Shown: piece after piece, positions 54,000 through 62,858 of the stretch | Numbering within the stretch: position 1 is the stretch's first letter | Layout: the number at the start of each line of letters is the position of its first letter | Assembly (NCBI GenBank): GCA_003247575.1 | Contig: QJZC01000004.1 | Span: forward strand, 1 to 64,000 | Origin: Pseudomonadota bacterium | GTDB taxonomy: Bacteria; Myxococcota_A; UBA9160; SZUA-336 | Direction of reading: 5' to 3' | Length of the DNA: 64,000 nucleotides | The notes under the pieces: model-generated | Told to the model about the DNA's origin: nothing | What the model saw: the letters and a program-made list of their open reading frames with translations, nothing else | Database searches by the model: none | Translations under genes and position numbers: made by a program

Positions 54000-55462
54000 G
54001 ATCGGCGTGCGTCGCGGCGGCGTGCGCAGTCGTGCTGGCGGTGTCGGGGTTCAGCTCTGCCGAGGAGCCTACGGTCCCTCCAGCACCGTCAGCGGTACCG
54101 TCCGCGACTCAGGCGGAGTCGCGACGGCGCGAGGCTTTTCCTGAGGTGCCAGAGCCTTCTGCTGCGCAGATCCGTTGGTCGCGAAGCCCGGTACGCGTCG
54201 GGCAGCAGGTGATGCTCGAAGTGATGCTTCAGCACTCGGTCACGCAGGAGCCACGCTGGCGAGCCCCCGAGTTCGCCGGCTTCCTGGTCGAACGTCTACC
54301 CGCCCAGGGCAGCGCTCTGGAGCGGGACCTTCGTGGGCGCGCGGTGCGCACCACGAGGTTTTTCCGTGTGCTGTTTCCGACTCGTCCCGGCCATCTCGAG
54401 GTGCCGGAGTCAGCCATCGTGCTGCAGGATCGTCGCGGAGTCGAAGTGCGTGTGGTCGTGCCCTCAGCCGCACTGACTGCGGAGTCCCCGCCACTCGAGG
54501 GTCGCCCCTCGGACTTCCGCGGTGCGGTCGGGGACGTGAGTGTTCGCATTGCGCGGCTGGAGGACAACGTGAGCTTGCGAGGGTATATCCCGCTGCGTGT
54601 CGACGTCGTCGCGACCGCGCATCCTGCGCAGCTAGCGGAGCCGGACTTTGCCGAGCTCCTGAGCGAAGCTGGGGAGGTGTTTCCCGAGCGCACCCAGACC
54701 TCGATGGCAGTGCGACAGGGAGAGCTGGTCAGCCGACGAACGTATCGCTTTTCGCTCGTACCGCGCCGAGTCGGCGAGCTCACCATTCCGGCGCTCTCGC
54801 TCGCGTACTTCGATCCGATGCTGGAGCGCTACCGCTTTGCCACCACTGCACCGCTAACCGTCGAGGTCGTGCGAGACCCGGCCGTCGAGCCGCCGCCGGC
54901 GGAGTCTCTCGACGCCCGTGACCCCGTTGGACGAGAGGCTGCGGACGACGATGCGAGCGCCGCGGGCGGGGCGGGCGACGTCATGCCGATCCTCGCCGTG
55001 GGCTGGACCGTGCTGCGCAGCGTCGCCCTCGCTTGTGCGCTGATCGGACTCTTCCTGGTGCAGCGCCGGCGGCGGAGAAACTCCTCGATGGATCAGGCGC
55101 GAACCGCAAAGCCGACTTCCCGGGCGCGCGCAGAGCCTGCTGAGGCGGTGGGCTCCTCAGCGACAGAGCTCTCGGCGCGCGAACGCGTGCGCGCTGTGCG
55201 AGCCGATCTACGCGAGTACCTTGCGGTGCTGCACGGTCTGGAGCTGTCGGCCGTGAGCACGTCCGAGCTCGCGCGGCGTATTCGAGACGACGAGGCCATC
55301 GAGATCCTGCAGCGCCTCGACCGGCTGGCATTCGCTTCCGAATGCTCCGAAGCGGAGCTCTCCAGCTGGGCCGAGCGTGCTCGGAGGTATCTCGAGTCCG
55401 CGGATACGACGGCGCGACACCCCCTACACGAGTGCACGCCTCCGGTGTCCGGCGGACACTAG
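53996..55462 (+). CDS. batD: BatD-like protein (oxygen-tolerance family)
   Basis: This 488-residue protein has a signal peptide (ACVAAACAVVLAVSGFSSA), a beta-rich periplasmic domain (IRWSRSPVRVGQQVMLEVML, then SRRTYRFSLVPRRVGELTIP), a membrane helix near 330-355 (ILAVGWTVLRSVALACALIG) and a cytoplasmic tail with a helical end. This is the BatD layout. The start is GTG with AGGAGGT eight bases upstream, and it overlaps the previous stop. It is the last gene of the coupled run; the FHA gene follows after 167 bases. Confidence 0.85.
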   Translation: MRSACVAAACAVVLAVSGFSSAEEPTVPPAPSAVPSATQAESRRREAFPEVPEPSAAQIRWSRSPVRVGQQVMLEVMLQHSVTQEPRWRAPEFAGFLVERLPAQGSALERDLRGRAVRTTRFFRVLFPTRPGHLEVPESAIVLQDRRGVEVRVVVPSAALTAESPPLEGRPSDFRGAVGDVSVRIARLEDNVSLRGYIPLRVDVVATAHPAQLAEPDFAELLSEAGEVFPERTQTSMAVRQGELVSRRTYRFSLVPRRVGELTIPALSLAYFDPMLERYRFATTAPLTVEVVRDPAVEPPPAESLDARDPVGREAADDDASAAGGAGDVMPILAVGWTVLRSVALACALIGLFLVQRRRRRNSSMDQARTAKPTSRARAEPAEAVGSSATELSARERVRAVRADLREYLAVLHGLELSAVSTSELARRIRDDEAIEILQRLDRLAFASECSEAELSSWAERARRYLESADTTARHPLHECTPPVSGGH

Positions 55463-55629
55463 TGCACTGTCGTCCTCTCGGCGTCTCGGCGTCGTGCTGC
55501 ATGGCGGGCGCGGAGAGGTGTCGCGGCTATTTCAGCCGGGATCGACGAGGCCGATAAGCTCCTGGTGCCGGTGCGACCTCTGCTGCGGCACACGAGCTGG
55601 TGCAGAACCGGGTCTTGTGGGGGGGCTGA

Positions 55630-56673
55630 GTGTCGGCGTCGCGAGCCCAGATCGTCGTGATCATCGAGGGACAGACAGAGCGCGTCCTCGACGTGACGGA
55701 GGTCTTCACGATCGGGAGATCGTCGAAGAGCGATCTCGTGATCGACCAGCTGGACTGCTCGCGACAGCACGCCGAGCTGCGCCGCTTGGGGGAGGGCAAG
55801 GTCGTGCTGGTCGATCTCGGTAGCCGCAACGGCTGCTACGTGAATGGTGTACGCATCGAGGGGCGACATACACTCGAGGATGGAGACCGGATCGACATCG
55901 CCGAGGTGATCCTGCGCTTCGCTTGTGACCCACCCGAGAGTGCCTCGGCGAGGGGTCCAGCCGGGGTCGATCTCGGGGTCTCACTCGACGAGTCGACCGC
56001 CGTGCTCGCAGGTACGGGCCCGGATCTCTTCGAGGGTGTTGCTCCGCTCTCCGATCGAGACGATGGCGTATGTGCGATCGTCGTGGTCGCGGACATCACG
56101 GACCGCAAGGAGATTGGACCCGAGCGCGCGAGCGATCCGCGCGAGGCCTTCGTGGTCGATTGGATTCGCGATGTGGACCGCGTGCTGGAGCGCTCGGGGG
56201 CCGCTCGTTATCACTCGCACCCAGATTCGGGTGCGCGCATGTCGATCGGCTACTGGCTTGTGGATCAACCAGAGAACCCAAAGCCCGATGTGCGGCTGGC
56301 GCTACGCGCTGTGCGCCAGGCGATCGCCCTGGCTGTCGAGGCAGCTCCGCTGGTCGCAGCCGGTCTCGGCGGTGCTTCATTGGTGCCGGCGATCGGGATG
56401 CACCTCGGCACGATGTATCTCGACCCACTGCCCGGCGCGCGAAACGGGAGCTGGGAGATCTCGGGAGAAGCCCTCGACTCGGCTGCGTCGCTCCGGCGCA
56501 CGTGCGAGCGTCTTCGGGCCGGGGTGCTGGTCAGTGGCGAGATCGTCGGCGCGCTGCCCGGGCTCGCGCCTTGTACGGCTCCCTGCGCGGAGCGGATGAA
56601 CGGAGCTGACGCGGGGGTGGTTCCGCTCGGCTACAGCATCGATTTGGCACGCGTGGGCTCCGTCCTGGCCTGA
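55630..56673 (+). CDS. FHA-domain protein with degenerate class III cyclase domain
   Basis: This 347-residue protein starts with an FHA phosphopeptide-binding domain: FTIGRSSKSDLVIDQLDCSR, RQHAELRR, GSRNGCYVNG. From about 145 it has a class III adenylyl/guanylyl cyclase-like fold: VVVADITDRKEI (first metal Asp kept), AIGMHLGTMYLD, and SGEALDSAASLRRTCERL. In the last motif the usual N-x3-R reads D-x3-S, and the substrate-binding Lys region is unclear, so catalysis is doubtful. The start is GTG. It follows batD on the same strand and may be part of the regulation of that operon. Confidence 0.82.
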   Translation: MSASRAQIVVIIEGQTERVLDVTEVFTIGRSSKSDLVIDQLDCSRQHAELRRLGEGKVVLVDLGSRNGCYVNGVRIEGRHTLEDGDRIDIAEVILRFACDPPESASARGPAGVDLGVSLDESTAVLAGTGPDLFEGVAPLSDRDDGVCAIVVVADITDRKEIGPERASDPREAFVVDWIRDVDRVLERSGAARYHSHPDSGARMSIGYWLVDQPENPKPDVRLALRAVRQAIALAVEAAPLVAAGLGGASLVPAIGMHLGTMYLDPLPGARNGSWEISGEALDSAASLRRTCERLRAGVLVSGEIVGALPGLAPCTAPCAERMNGADAGVVPLGYSIDLARVGSVLA

Positions 56674-56712
56674 GCCCGCAGCCCGTCGGACTAGCGATCG
56701 ACGGGCGCGGGC
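56674..56712. terminator. Bidirectional hairpin between convergent FHA and NUDIX genes
   Basis: GCCCGTCG (56681-56688) pairs with CGACGGGC (56699-56706), and GCCCG/CGGGC extend the stem. It lies in the 17-base convergent gap and includes the NUDIX stop. No T-tract is present, so termination is only suggested. Confidence 0.4.
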
Positions 56713-57215
56713 TCCGAGCGCGTGCACACATCGAGTGTGTAGTCGAGCATCCGGTCGCCATCGAACAGAAAGCGGCCCGAGAACCGCCGCTCCTCGAATA
56801 GCCAAGGCAGCCAGACGCTCGTGTCTTCCCACATTTCTGTGTAGGGTATGGCGCCGATGGGGAACCAGTGAGGGCGCGCTTCGTCGGTCTCCGAGGGGAC
56901 GCCTCGAATCGAGTCGGCGCGGAAGACGTCGAGGTGAAGTGATAGTCCGGTCAGGAACTGGATGCGGTGTTCACCTGCCCAGACCAGGTTCTGGGGGGTT
57001 ACGCAAAGCTCTTCCTCGACCTCACGGATTCCGCATGCCTCCAGCGATTCGTCGGGTTCGAGACGACCTCCGGGGCCGTTGATCTTGCCGGCTCCGAGGC
57101 CCCGCTTCTTGCGGATGAGGAGGATGCGGTCGTTCTCTATGACCAGAACCTCTGCCGCCCGCATCTCCGCGCGCCAGCGTTCCCAGTCTATGTCCGACAC
57201 CCTGCGCCAGTGCAT
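56691..57215 (-). CDS. NUDIX hydrolase, MutT/MTH1-like
   Basis: This 174-residue protein has a NUDIX box: GGRLEPDESLEACGIREVEE, continuing ELCV, in the pattern G-x5-E-x7-REUxEExGU with Cys in place of the second Gly. The first strand is VLVIENDRILLIRKKRGLGA, and KINGPGG resembles MTH1/8-oxo-dGTPase types. It hydrolyses nucleoside diphosphates linked to X; the exact substrate is unknown. The ATG at 57215 has no strong ribosome site. It is convergent with the FHA gene and follows the CGNR regulator by 82 bases. Confidence 0.87.
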   Translation of the reverse strand: MHWRRVSDIDWERWRAEMRAAEVLVIENDRILLIRKKRGLGAGKINGPGGRLEPDESLEACGIREVEEELCVTPQNLVWAGEHRIQFLTGLSLHLDVFRADSIRGVPSETDEARPHWFPIGAIPYTEMWEDTSVWLPWLFEERRFSGRFLFDGDRMLDYTLDVCTRSEPAPVDR

Positions 57216-57297
57216 CCGCGCACTTTGCCACAGTCCCGCTGGTGTCGTGCCTCCGAAATGAGCGTCTCTCCCCGTTGTTGGCCCGCGGTCGAGACGT

Positions 57298-57894
57298 TCA
57301 GGCGTAGGCTTCGGCGTGTTCTGACTGGCGCGCTCTGTGCCGCGCGACCTTGGTTCGGTTGCCGCAGATCTGCATGCTGCACCAGCGCCGCGCGTGATTT
57401 CGGCTGGTGTCATAGAAGAGGAGTTCGCAGGGATCCTTCTGGCACACGCGAAGCAGGGAGGTCTCGGCCTCGACGACGAAGCTGGCGAAATCCTCGGCGA
57501 TTGCGGCCAGAATACCGTCCGCCCCCGAGCTGACGAGCTCCGATTGGGAGCTCCATTCTCCACTGCGCTTGCGCAGCTGGATGATCCGTGGATGATCGCG
57601 CAGTAGGCCATTGACCCGCGAGATGGTGGAGGGGCGGGGCCGAGCCCCGTCTAACATCTGTTTTGCCGCGCCGACCAAGGTGGTTCGCAGGGCGCGCGCG
57701 TCGCGTAAGATGCGCTTCTGCTCTGTGCGCGATACGGACTTCGGGAGCGAACGCTTCGTGCCGAGGTCGATCACACCGGCTTCGAGTGCCCAAGCCAGTA
57801 GATCCTCGAAGGTAGTTAGACACTCTTCATCGTGACTGACTCTGGTGTTCACGAAATCGATCCAGACCGAGTTTCCGATGAATTGAAAGTCCAT
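57298..57894 (-). CDS. ABATE/CGNR zinc-finger transcription regulator
   Basis: This 198-residue protein has an N-terminal ABATE domain (VWIDFVNTRV, then LRDARALRTTLVGAAKQMLD) and a C-terminal CGNR zinc finger: CELLFYDTSRNHARRWCSMQ, then ICGNRTKVARHRAR. The four zinc cysteines/histidines and CGNR are in place. Such proteins are DNA-binding regulators of stress or secondary pathways. ATG 57894. It sits upstream of the NUDIX gene; both could be in one transcript. Codon usage is slightly less GC-biased than neighbours. Confidence 0.88.
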   Translation of the reverse strand: MDFQFIGNSVWIDFVNTRVSHDEECLTTFEDLLAWALEAGVIDLGTKRSLPKSVSRTEQKRILRDARALRTTLVGAAKQMLDGARPRPSTISRVNGLLRDHPRIIQLRKRSGEWSSQSELVSSGADGILAAIAEDFASFVVEAETSLLRVCQKDPCELLFYDTSRNHARRWCSMQICGNRTKVARHRARQSEHAEAYA

Positions 57895-58438
57895 TCGCCC
57901 GCTGCCCCCTGAATCTGTTGTCTCTACACGTTTTGCTCGGGTTTGCGGCCGAGGTGGAGGGTCTCGCGCCGACCTCCCCCCGCCATGTCGCAGACCCTGA
58001 AAGCGCCGACCCTGAATCGCGCCTTGATTCTACGCACTCGATCCGTATGAACTCCTGCAGCGCTCGAGCATGCGCGATGGCCTTCACGCGAGCAACCCAC
58101 GACAGCATCCGAGCACTATAAGTGAAGCAACGATGGTACGGAAGCGGAAGGAGTCATTCGGTGAGTAGATGGTCAGTCGATCGACGCGAGACTACTGCGA
58201 AGCTGGGCGGCGCCACCACTGCGTGTACGACCTGGTGAGTCGGTGGTCGGTGTGCCGGATCTAAGCATTTTCTCTCGAAACTCTTTGCGGTTGTCCGTTT
58301 GGGAAGCCGAGAGGGGTCCCAATGCCAGTGACTCACCCGATCTATCCCTGGGTTGCTCGGCGAGACACGCCAGGAGGGGACCAGGGTCAATCGCGAGCAG
58401 CTGCCTCGAGCGCAGCGGCCGCGAGCAGGGTCGCAGGC
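57895..58438. other. Gene-free stretch between membrane protein and CGNR regulator
   Basis: These 544 bases have no credible gene; the possible short translations are polar and have poor starts. The right-hand end is upstream of nothing on the minus strand, and the left end should hold the promoter of the CGNR gene. I see no repeat of note. Confidence 0.5.
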
Positions 58439-59125
58439 TCAGGGTTGTGTTGGCGCCTCGCTCTTTGAACGCTGGGAGGCGCGAATGAGGCTTGCCGCGA
58501 TGTCGGCCGCATCCAGCGCACGTACGACGTCTCGGCGCTCGGTCCAGCCGCGCGCTGCGAGTTCTGACTCAATTTGACCTGCCCCCTTGCCCTGAAACAG
58601 CAGGTAGAGAACGAACTCCGTGACTTCGGTCGGCACCGAATGGAGGCGGACCTGGGCCAGCGCTCGATTGGCTAGCCGCAGGGCGACGTATGTGGTCAGA
58701 CCAATTTCGCCAATCCACAGACTGAGATTCATCCAAGTGCCGGGGCGCAAGCCGAAGACCACGGACTGCTCGGCGGCGCGATACGCCATGAACGCAAAGA
58801 AGCTCGGATAGCTCCCCGATACGCCCGAGATCGACTGTAGATACAGGCCGACGTCGAACAGCAGGTAGATCAGGGTGCTCGCTGCCCACGCCATGCGCCC
58901 AACGGAGACCGGGTAGCGCCCGAGGCGGATTCCCAGGGCGAGTGCGCCACCGAGGACCAGCCCGAGCCCGACGTTGTAGACGAAGAAGACGTAACCGAAC
59001 TGGGCGAGTCCGAGCAGGACGAGTGCCAGTACGCAAGCGGACGAGAAGCTGAGCACGTACAGCGGGAGCGCGCTCGGCGGCGCGAGGTCGAGGGGTTCGG
59101 GTAGACGCTTGGGCGCTTCGTACAT
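58439..59125 (-). CDS. Multi-pass membrane protein of unknown function
   Basis: This 228-residue protein has a short polar start, four or five membrane helices (about 25-48, 50-70, 80-102, 110-130 and 140-160), and a soluble C-terminal domain after about 165 with EVTEFVLYLLFQGKGAGQIE and ELAARGWTERRDVVRALDAA. I do not recognise the family. It starts 20 bases after the trmL stop on the same strand and is the last gene of the moeA-mobA-trmL run. The C-terminal tail may bind a partner. Confidence 0.78.
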   Translation of the reverse strand: MYEAPKRLPEPLDLAPPSALPLYVLSFSSACVLALVLLGLAQFGYVFFVYNVGLGLVLGGALALGIRLGRYPVSVGRMAWAASTLIYLLFDVGLYLQSISGVSGSYPSFFAFMAYRAAEQSVVFGLRPGTWMNLSLWIGEIGLTTYVALRLANRALAQVRLHSVPTEVTEFVLYLLFQGKGAGQIESELAARGWTERRDVVRALDAADIAASLIRASQRSKSEAPTQP

Positions 59126-59145
59126 TGAACGAGGACGATCCTATT

Positions 59146-59682
59146 CTACATGGTCGCTCGCGTGGAGTGCGAAGCGGGAGCCCCGAGCCCAGAGGCTCTG
59201 GATTCGCGCCATTGGCGGCGCACTTCGTAGGCTGCGACGGCCGCACTATTCGACAGATTGAGTGAGCGCAGCTCGGGGTCCTCCATCGGAATCTTGAGCA
59301 GCTGATCGGTGTAGCGGTCGCGGATCGCCGGCGGAAGCCCGGTGCTCTCACGGCCGAGGACGAGCACGGCGGGGCGCGGATACTCGACGTCGAGATAGCT
59401 CCGATTTCCTTCCGAGCTCAGAAAGAAGGCCGTTCCGAGGCTGCCCATCTCGGCTTCGAAGCTGCGCCAGTCTTCCCATACGCGAGGTTTCACGCGTGGC
59501 CAATAATCGAGTCCGGCGCGTCTCACCTGGCGGGCGTCGAGCGAGAACCCGAGCGGCTCGATCAGGTGCAGCTGCGCACCGACCGCGAGGCAGGTGCGAC
59601 CGATGGCTCCAGTGTTGAAGTGGATCTCTGGGTGAACCAGGGCAATGTGGAGCTCGCGCGCGGTCTGCGGCAGGGGAGGCAC
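59146..59682 (-). CDS. trmL: tRNA (cytidine/uridine-34-2'-O)-methyltransferase
   Basis: This 178-residue SPOUT enzyme methylates the wobble base of tRNA-Leu. Signatures are LHIALVHPEIHFNTGAIGRT (N-terminal), LIEPLGFSLDARQVRRAGLD, then the knot: VLVLGRESTGLPPAI and IPMEDPELRSLNLSNSAAVA. Length is slightly above the usual ~155. The GTG at 59682 comes directly after the mobA stop, so the two are coupled. Confidence 0.92.
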   Translation of the reverse strand: MPPLPQTARELHIALVHPEIHFNTGAIGRTCLAVGAQLHLIEPLGFSLDARQVRRAGLDYWPRVKPRVWEDWRSFEAEMGSLGTAFFLSSEGNRSYLDVEYPRPAVLVLGRESTGLPPAIRDRYTDQLLKIPMEDPELRSLNLSNSAAVAAYEVRRQWRESRASGLGAPASHSTRATM

Positions 59683-60336
59683 CTAGCCGCGCTCGCGCCG
59701 CCCTCGCGCTGCTTCGACGCGACGGAGGTCCTCGGGGTCGTTTACGTTCGCGAGACACTCCAGGCTCGCATCGATCTGCGCGAGGATCGAGAGCGGCACC
59801 TCCACCCGCTCGCACTGCGTGACCAGGCTCTTCAGGCCAAGCTGGCCTGCCGCAATTCGCTCGAGTACTCGGGGGAGCAGCCGGCGCCGGTAGATCGCCA
59901 GAAGCGGCTCGGGTCCGTGCTCGCCGATCGGAATCACGACATCGTATGCGGTCGAGTCTGCAGCCAGCGACAGCAAGCCGAGGAGGACGGACGCAGACAG
60001 GTTCGGCATGTCGCAGGCGGTGACCAGTACCCAGGGCGCCCGCGCGGCCGCCAGCGCGACTGCGACACCGACGATCGGGGCCCGCACGGGTTCCACTCCC
60101 ATGAGATGGCGGTTCCAGAGCTCGTGGTCCCGCAGGAGTGGGCGGGTCACGTCCGCAGGAGCGGAGGCCGCTCCGTCGTGCAGCACCAGTGAGACGTGCG
60201 CGAGGCAGTCGCCGAGCGCCGTGGTCACATGATAGGCCAGCGAGTGATCACCGAGCACGACCGCCGCCTTGTCCGATCCCATTCGGCTCGAGCGGCCTCC
60301 GGCGAGCACCGCACCTTCGACGTGGGTCAGGATCAA
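59683..60336 (-). CDS. mobA: Molybdenum cofactor guanylyltransferase
   Basis: This 217-residue protein transfers GMP to molybdopterin. It has the nucleotidyltransferase start LTHVEGAVLAGGRSSRMGSD with conserved GGRSxRMGxDK, followed by WVLVTACDMPNLSASVL (metal-binding D) and EPLLAIYRRRLLP. I placed the start at TTG 60336, which overlaps the moeA stop by TTGA; no better start is near. It works with MoeA just upstream. Confidence 0.88.
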   Translation of the reverse strand: MILTHVEGAVLAGGRSSRMGSDKAAVVLGDHSLAYHVTTALGDCLAHVSLVLHDGAASAPADVTRPLLRDHELWNRHLMGVEPVRAPIVGVAVALAAARAPWVLVTACDMPNLSASVLLGLLSLAADSTAYDVVIPIGEHGPEPLLAIYRRRLLPRVLERIAAGQLGLKSLVTQCERVEVPLSILAQIDASLECLANVNDPEDLRRVEAARGRRERG

Positions 60337-61616
60337 AACCCGGGAGTGCGCCGCATGTCGCTGCGGTCGAGCATCTGCACCTGGACCCGCGTGCCAGCCG
60401 GAATGTGGGTCGCCTCCTCGGGAAGAATCATCAGGCCCTGCGCCTGCACCATCGAGAGCAGGATGCCGGAGCTCTGATCCCCCGAGACGAACGCGTAGAC
60501 CTGTCCCTCGCGTATGCGCAGGAGCACGCGCACGAAGTGCATGCGCCCAGCGGCCTTCTCGAAGTCCTCGGCGAGGATCGCGCTTTCGACGGGTCGGAAG
60601 ATCTCGTTGTGCCCCATCATGCGGAGCAGCGCTGGACGTACGAACTGCTCGAAGCTGACCAGGGTCGAGACCGGGTTGCCGGGGAGGCCGAACACGGGGA
60701 CTGCACCCACCATGACGAAGGCCAGAGGAGCGCCCGGCTTCATGCGCACGCGCCACAATCGGAGAGTTCCGCCGAGTTCCGCCAGCACCTGCTTGATGAA
60801 GTCGTGGTCGCCGACGGATACGCCACCGGTGGACACGATCGCGTCGAAGCGCAGCGCGTCCCGGAATGTCTCACGCAGCGCATCCGGACGGTCCGGCGCG
60901 ATGCCGAGGTAGATCGGATCAGCCCCCGCCTCTTCGATGCAAGCGCGCAAGCCGTAGCTATTCGAGTTTCCGATTCGCCCGTCGTCGATGAGCCGATCCG
61001 GCTCCACGAGTTCGTCGCCCGTCGCGATGATCGCGACCCGCGGGCGGCGGAAGACGCGGACTTGCGTGCGTCCGAGTGCGGCGAGCATGCCGATCAGGGC
61101 GGGCCGTAGCCGAGTACCCGTGGCTGCAATGGGTGCGTCGGGAGCGACGTCGGACCCCGCGCGCCGAATGTGGTCACCGCTGCGCGCGGCCTTGAGCACC
61201 AACACCTCGCCGTCGCCGGCTTCGGTGTGCTCCTGCATGACGACGGCATCGGCTCCCGGCGGAATCGGTGCGCCCGTGAAGATGCGCATCGCCTCGTTAG
61301 GGCCGAGGGCGCGCGAGGTTGCGTGGCCGGCGGGGATCGTGTCCACGACCCGCAGGGTCGCGGGCACGCGCGCCGTGTCGTCGGAGCGCACGGCATACCC
61401 GTCCATGGCCGAGTTGTCGCGGGGGGGAATCGTGCGCTCCGAGACGATCGCCTCCGCGAGCACGCGTCCCGTGGCGTGGCCCAGCCCGACCGTCTCGGTA
61501 CCCAGGGGGCGCAGGGAGCCCAGCATGATGTCCCGCGCCTCGGCGACCTCGACGGCAGTCCGCTCGGCGGCCTGAGGGGATTGTCCATGACCGGGCTCTC
61601 GTGCGGGCTCGCGCAT
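60333..61616 (-). CDS. moeA: Molybdopterin molybdenumtransferase MoeA
   Basis: This 427-residue protein inserts molybdate into adenylated molybdopterin. Signatures are PPRDNSAMDGYAVRSDD, IFTGAPIPPGADAVV, ATGDELVEPDRLIDDGRIGN, STGGVSVGDHDFIK, PGAPLAF and FGLPGNPVSTLVSFEQFV. Length is usual for MoeA. The ATG has GGGAGAG upstream. It is the first gene of the minus-strand run moeA-mobA-trmL-membrane protein and is divergent from dusB. Confidence 0.93.
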   Translation of the reverse strand: MREPAREPGHGQSPQAAERTAVEVAEARDIMLGSLRPLGTETVGLGHATGRVLAEAIVSERTIPPRDNSAMDGYAVRSDDTARVPATLRVVDTIPAGHATSRALGPNEAMRIFTGAPIPPGADAVVMQEHTEAGDGEVLVLKAARSGDHIRRAGSDVAPDAPIAATGTRLRPALIGMLAALGRTQVRVFRRPRVAIIATGDELVEPDRLIDDGRIGNSNSYGLRACIEEAGADPIYLGIAPDRPDALRETFRDALRFDAIVSTGGVSVGDHDFIKQVLAELGGTLRLWRVRMKPGAPLAFVMVGAVPVFGLPGNPVSTLVSFEQFVRPALLRMMGHNEIFRPVESAILAEDFEKAAGRMHFVRVLLRIREGQVYAFVSGDQSSGILLSMVQAQGLMILPEEATHIPAGTRVQVQMLDRSDMRRTPGF

Positions 61617-61636
61617 GATCTCTCCCGAGGGTAACC

Positions 61637-61653
61637 TGCCTAGTTAGTAGGCA
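61637..61653. promoter_or_regulatory. TGCCTA-N5-TAGGCA inverted repeat upstream of moeA
   Basis: The perfect six-base arms around GTTAG lie 20 bases before the moeA ATG. The symmetry and spacing suit a dimeric repressor. No known family consensus fits with confidence. Confidence 0.4.
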
Positions 61654-61668
61654 ATCTAGTTTTCGATG

Positions 61669-61685
61669 CGCCCGAATTTCGGGCG
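61669..61685. repeat. CGCCCGAA-T-TTCGGGCG palindrome
   Basis: The eight-base arms around a single T lie in the moeA/dusB gap. A one-base loop cannot form a good RNA hairpin, so a DNA-binding site is more likely than a terminator. Confidence 0.45.
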
Positions 61686-61847
61686 TTCCAAAGGCTCGCA
61701 GGTACCCACCGAGCGGCTCGCCTCCGCCGCGAAGCTCCCCAAAAGCCGCCTCTCTGGGCTGGAGCGTCGCCTCTGGCGGAGAAATGAGCAAGAACGCTCA
61801 GAGTGGTTTGAAGCTTGCAGCGCCAGTGTGGGAGTCCAACGGCCGTG

Positions 61848-62858
61848 ATGCAACAAGAGCGCAGTTCAATACATCCGCGTGTGTGCCCGCTTCGCGTCGG
61901 AGGGGTCACGCTCGCTCGTAACCTTCTGCTGGCGCCCATGGCGGGTGTGACCAACCTGCCGTTTCGGTTGATCGCGCGCGAGACGGGTGCATCGCTCGTC
62001 TTCACCGAGACCGTTTCGGCAAAGGGATTGGTCCGCGGGGGCAAGAAGAGCTGGGGGCTCGTGGAGACGGCTCCGGGCTCCGAGCCGCTGGCCTATCAAC
62101 TGTTCGGTCGCGAGCCCGAGTTCGTCGGGGAGGCGACGCGGCTGCTGGCCGATCGCGGTGCAGAATTCGTAGATCTCAATCTGGGGTGTCCGGTGAAGAA
62201 GTTCCTGAAGCATGGGGCGGGTGCTTGCCTGTTGCGCGAGCCCGAGGCGATCGCGCCGATCGTGCGCGCGATGCGCAAGGCGCTGCCCCAGGGCGTGCTC
62301 TCGGTGAAGATCCGCCTGGGCTGGGACTCGCGCTCGATCAACGCACCCACGGTCGCGCGCCTCGTGGAGTCGGAGGGCGTGGACTTCGTGAGCGTCCACG
62401 GTCGTACGCGCGCGCAGCTGTACCGCGGCAGAGCCGATCGCGGGCGCATCGCCGAGGTCGTCGAGGCGGTGAGCATCCCCGTGATCGCCAACGGGGACAT
62501 CGTGATTGCGCAGGATGCGCTGGACATGCTCGATGAGACCGGAGCCGCCGGAGTCATGATCGGCCGCGGCGCCCTGAACAACCCGTGGATCTTCTCCCAG
62601 ATCGCGGAACTGGCCGAGGGCCGCCCAGCACCGGAGCCCTCTGTGGGGCAGCGCGCCGAGCTCGTCGAGCGCCATCTGGAACTGATGCTCGGGTACTTCC
62701 CGGAAGACGCCTCGGCCGTTCACATGCTCAAGAAGTACCTGTCCGCGTACTCGACTGGGCTGCCCGGTGCGCACGCGTTTCGCGATCGAGTCAACCGCGC
62801 GCAGCAGCTCGACGCCGTCCTGGCGGATGCGCGCGACTTCTTTCGGGTGGCCGCATGA
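61848..62858 (+). CDS. dusB: tRNA-dihydrouridine synthase
   Basis: This ~336-residue FMN TIM-barrel enzyme reduces uridines in tRNA D-loops. The start is LLLAPMAGVTNLPFRLIARE, followed by QLFGREPEFVGEATRLLADR, VDLNLGCPVKKFLKHGAGAC (catalytic Cys in the DLNxGCP motif), SVHGRTRAQLYRGRADRGRI and GVMIGRGALNNPWIF. Starts ATG 61848 and GTG 61845 are equivalent. It overlaps the kinase gene by ATGA. DusB ahead of a nitrogen-regulator-type pair is a common order. Confidence 0.93.
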   Translation: MQQERSSIHPRVCPLRVGGVTLARNLLLAPMAGVTNLPFRLIARETGASLVFTETVSAKGLVRGGKKSWGLVETAPGSEPLAYQLFGREPEFVGEATRLLADRGAEFVDLNLGCPVKKFLKHGAGACLLREPEAIAPIVRAMRKALPQGVLSVKIRLGWDSRSINAPTVARLVESEGVDFVSVHGRTRAQLYRGRADRGRIAEVVEAVSIPVIANGDIVIAQDALDMLDETGAAGVMIGRGALNNPWIFSQIAELAEGRPAPEPSVGQRAELVERHLELMLGYFPEDASAVHMLKKYLSAYSTGLPGAHAFRDRVNRAQQLDAVLADARDFFRVAA

